From Methanosarcinales archaeon (GTDB taxonomy: Archaea; Halobacteriota; Methanosarcinia; Methanotrichales; Methanotrichaceae), in the NCBI GenBank assembly GCA_013415595.1, contig JAAEEW010000030.1:1-8799 (forward strand): a stretch of 8,799 nt of DNA, in the 5' to 3' direction. This document shows, one piece after another, positions 7,041-8,799 of the stretch. Position 1 is the first letter of the stretch. Each line of letters begins with the position of its first letter. Position numbers and translations under genes: made by a program. The notes beneath the pieces were generated by a model. It was not told where the DNA came from and searched no databases. It worked only from the letters and a program-made list of their open reading frames with translations.

Positions 7041-7104
7041 CTAAGTTCGAATCCCGTTCAAGGGCCATGCGAATGAACTCTTGCTTATCCACTATTATCA
7101 CCAT
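7006..7104 (-). pseudogene. short broken ORF downstream of the ATPase (32 codons)
   Basis: Nine bases after the ATPase stop an ATG (7104-7102) opens MVIIVDKQEFIRMALERD, and the frame ends at TGA (7008-7006). About the last ten codons overlap, in another frame, the conserved GRPPTRKQ part of the transposase relic. The simplest reading is that the first 20 or so codons are the start of an original gene after the ATPase, with the rest replaced by the insertion. The upstream AGAAG is only a weak ribosome-binding site. I do not recognise the family; the short acidic/hydrophobic peptide could also be chance. Confidence 0.25.
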
Positions 7105-7113
7105 CTTCTTCAG

Positions 7114-8799
7114 CTAAATTTTCAGAAGCCTGGCATTGATGGCCACGATAACTGTGCTGGCGCTCATGAGAACTGCGCCGATCGCAGGGCCTAGAAGTAT
7201 CCCATAGCCATAGAGAATGCCAGCAGCCAGGGGGATGGCCAGTGAGTTGTAGCCCGTCGCCCATAGCAGGTTCTGGAACATCTTGGTGTAGGTCTTCTTG
7301 GATAATCTGACGATGCTTGCCACATCCCTGGGATCGTTCCTGACCAGAACAATGTCCGCTGATTCAACAGCTACGTCTGTGCCAGCACCGATGGCAATTC
7401 CCACATTAGCCTGAACCAATGCGGGAGCATCATTGACTCCGTCCCCAACCATGGCCACGACATAATCTTTCTGAACATTCTTTATAGCTTGAGCCTTTTC
7501 GTGAGGCAATACTTCAGCAAAAAAATCGTCCAGCCCCAGATCCTCAGCAACCCACCTGGCCACAAAACGGTTGTCTCCCGTGAGCATCATGCACTTGATA
7601 TTCATCGACTTCAGCTTGTCAATTGCCTCCCTGGATTCCTTTCTTATTATGTCGGCTAGGGCTATGGCTCCGACGGGCTTCTTTTCTTTCAATAAAAAAA
7701 CGACAGTCTTGCCCTGCTGCGCCAGCTTCTCCAGCCTTTCATCCTTAAGTTCAATTCCGTTCTCTCTCAAATACCCGGGGCTTACTACCATCCAGCTCTT
7801 TCCTTCGACCTGCCCCTCAATTCCCTTACCGGGTATGGCCTTGAACTCATGAATATGAATTAGCTCGACTCCTTTCTCTTTGGAGCTGCTTACAATTCCG
7901 GCCGCAATAGGATGCTCCGAATTGGCTTCCAGGGATGTGGTCATTCTCAGGATTTCAGCCTCATTCAGCTCGGCCAGGGTTACGACATCGGTTACGCCAA
8001 ATTTGCCTTCTGTCAAAGTTCCTGTCTTGTCAAAAACCACTGCCTGCAGGTCCTTGGCTTGCTCAAAGGCGGATCTATCCCGGATCAATAGGCCAGCTTT
8101 GGCGGCCAATGAAGTGGATACAGCAACCACAAGAGGAACCGCCAGTCCCAACGCATGAGGGCAAGATATGACCATAACGGTGACTGCTCTTTCGACGGCA
8201 AAAGCCGAGTCCTTGCTAAAGTAAAGCCAGGCTGCAAAGGTAATAGCGCCGACACTCAGTGATATTATTGTGAGCCAACGAGCGGCATTATCTGCCAGAT
8301 CTTGGGTCTTTGACTTGCTCTCCTGAGCCTTTTTGACTAATTCGATAACCTGGCTGAGGTACGTCTCAGAGCCTATTTTCTGAACTTCTACTGATATCGA
8401 GCCTTCCTTGTTGATGGAACCCCCTATCACATTATCATGCACTCTCTTGGTAACCGGTTTGGATTCACCTGTGAGCATTGATTCGTTGACGCTCGTTCCC
8501 CCTTCGATCACGCTACCGTCGACGGGTATCTTCTCGCCAGGCTTGACCAGAACTCTGTCTCCAGGCTTCAGAGTATCGACTTTGACATCCAACGTCTGGC
8601 CATCTTTGATCAAATGTGCTTCAGAGGGCATGATCTTGATCAGCTCCTCCAGGGCTCTGGAAGCCCCTAATACAGATCGCATCTCGATCCAGTGACCTAG
8701 AAGCATGATGTCGATAAGAGTTGCCAACTCCCAGAAGAAGACTTCACCCCTGAGACCAAAGACCACAGCCGAACTGTAAAAAAAAGCTGCACTGATGGC
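7114..8799 (-). CDS. copB: CopB-type P1B-3 heavy-metal P-type ATPase, 5' end cut by window edge
   Basis: This integral membrane pump uses ATP to export a heavy metal; the P1B-3 class is associated with copper (often Cu2+) or silver. 561 residues are visible, and the frame stays open to the last base, reading AISAAFFYSSAVVFG, so the start and first membrane helices lie outside the window. A GTG at 8766-8764 is internal. Counting from it: actuator motif TGES at 99-102, CPH metal site at 202-204 in the sixth helix, phosphorylation motif DKTGT at 246-250, HP motif at 285-286, TGDN at 396-399, and GDGVNDAP at 441-448. The last two helices carry N-x6-YN-x4-P (499-512) and MSxST (534-538), which with CPH make the complete P1B-3 signature. 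No motif is broken, so the gene looks functional. Codon use is much less GC-rich than in the plus-strand operon. The metal specificity is inferred from the class. Confidence 0.95.
   Translation of the reverse strand, partial: AISAAFFYSSAVVFGLRGEVFFWELATLIDIMLLGHWIEMRSVLGASRALEELIKIMPSEAHLIKDGQTLDVKVDTLKPGDRVLVKPGEKIPVDGSVIEGGTSVNESMLTGESKPVTKRVHDNVIGGSINKEGSISVEVQKIGSETYLSQVIELVKKAQESKSKTQDLADNAARWLTIISLSVGAITFAAWLYFSKDSAFAVERAVTVMVISCPHALGLAVPLVVAVSTSLAAKAGLLIRDRSAFEQAKDLQAVVFDKTGTLTEGKFGVTDVVTLAELNEAEILRMTTSLEANSEHPIAAGIVSSSKEKGVELIHIHEFKAIPGKGIEGQVEGKSWMVVSPGYLRENGIELKDERLEKLAQQGKTVVFLLKEKKPVGAIALADIIRKESREAIDKLKSMNIKCMMLTGDNRFVARWVAEDLGLDDFFAEVLPHEKAQAIKNVQKDYVVAMVGDGVNDAPALVQANVGIAIGAGTDVAVESADIVLVRNDPRDVASIVRLSKKTYTKMFQNLLWATGYNSLAIPLAAGILYGYGILLGPAIGAVLMSASTVIVAINARLLKI

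Noticed and set aside
7044..7066. tRNA-like string GTTCGAATCCCG on the plus strand, a possible tRNA gene end or att site
   Set aside because: The five bases before TTCGAAT (CTAAG) do not pair with the five after it (CCCGT), and no acceptor, D or anticodon arm fits upstream. The string is explained by the ERDSN codons of the minus-strand fragment.

Overview
The window looks archaeal, most likely from a methanogen near Methanothrix (Methanosaeta). This is inference from a TATA-like promoter with no Shine-Dalgarno before the first gene, large sequon-rich secreted beta-sandwich proteins, a hairpin/poly-T terminator, and an IS1-like transposase relic whose C-terminal motifs I associate with methanogen elements. 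No 16S or other marker gene is present, so the genus is tentative.

Layout. Positions 1-432 hold an open reading frame entering from the left edge, with an in-frame 21-bp repeat, and then an AT-rich promoter region. Positions 433-6402 are a two-gene plus-strand operon, with stop and start codons directly abutting (TAGATG) and a hairpin/poly-T terminator at 6424-6455. Gene 1 (524 aa) is a secreted protein with Ig-like domains and CWB2-type cell-wall-binding modules. Gene 2 (1464 aa) is a secreted mosaic: a CWB2-like segment, a glycoside-hydrolase-like TIM barrel, a second CWB2-like segment, DUF11/Ig-type beta domains, a gingipain-type (C25) cysteine peptidase domain with an intact His/Cys pair, and two C-terminal GWN repeats. 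Positions 6456-6579 are AT-rich and non-coding. Positions 6580-7040 (minus) are a decayed, 5'-truncated IS1-like transposase read across three frames. Positions 7006-7104 (minus) carry a short broken ORF. Positions 7114-8799 (minus) are most of a CopB-type P1B-3 metal ATPase, cut by the right edge.

How the genes fit together. The two operon proteins share export signals, CWB2-type modules and many N-glycosylation sequons, so they probably act together on the cell surface or S-layer, gene 2 as a protease and possible glycan-active enzyme. The ATPase is unrelated and convergent, with visibly less GC-rich codon use, and the transposase relic lies between the two blocks. The operon is the part most likely to represent a poorly described system.
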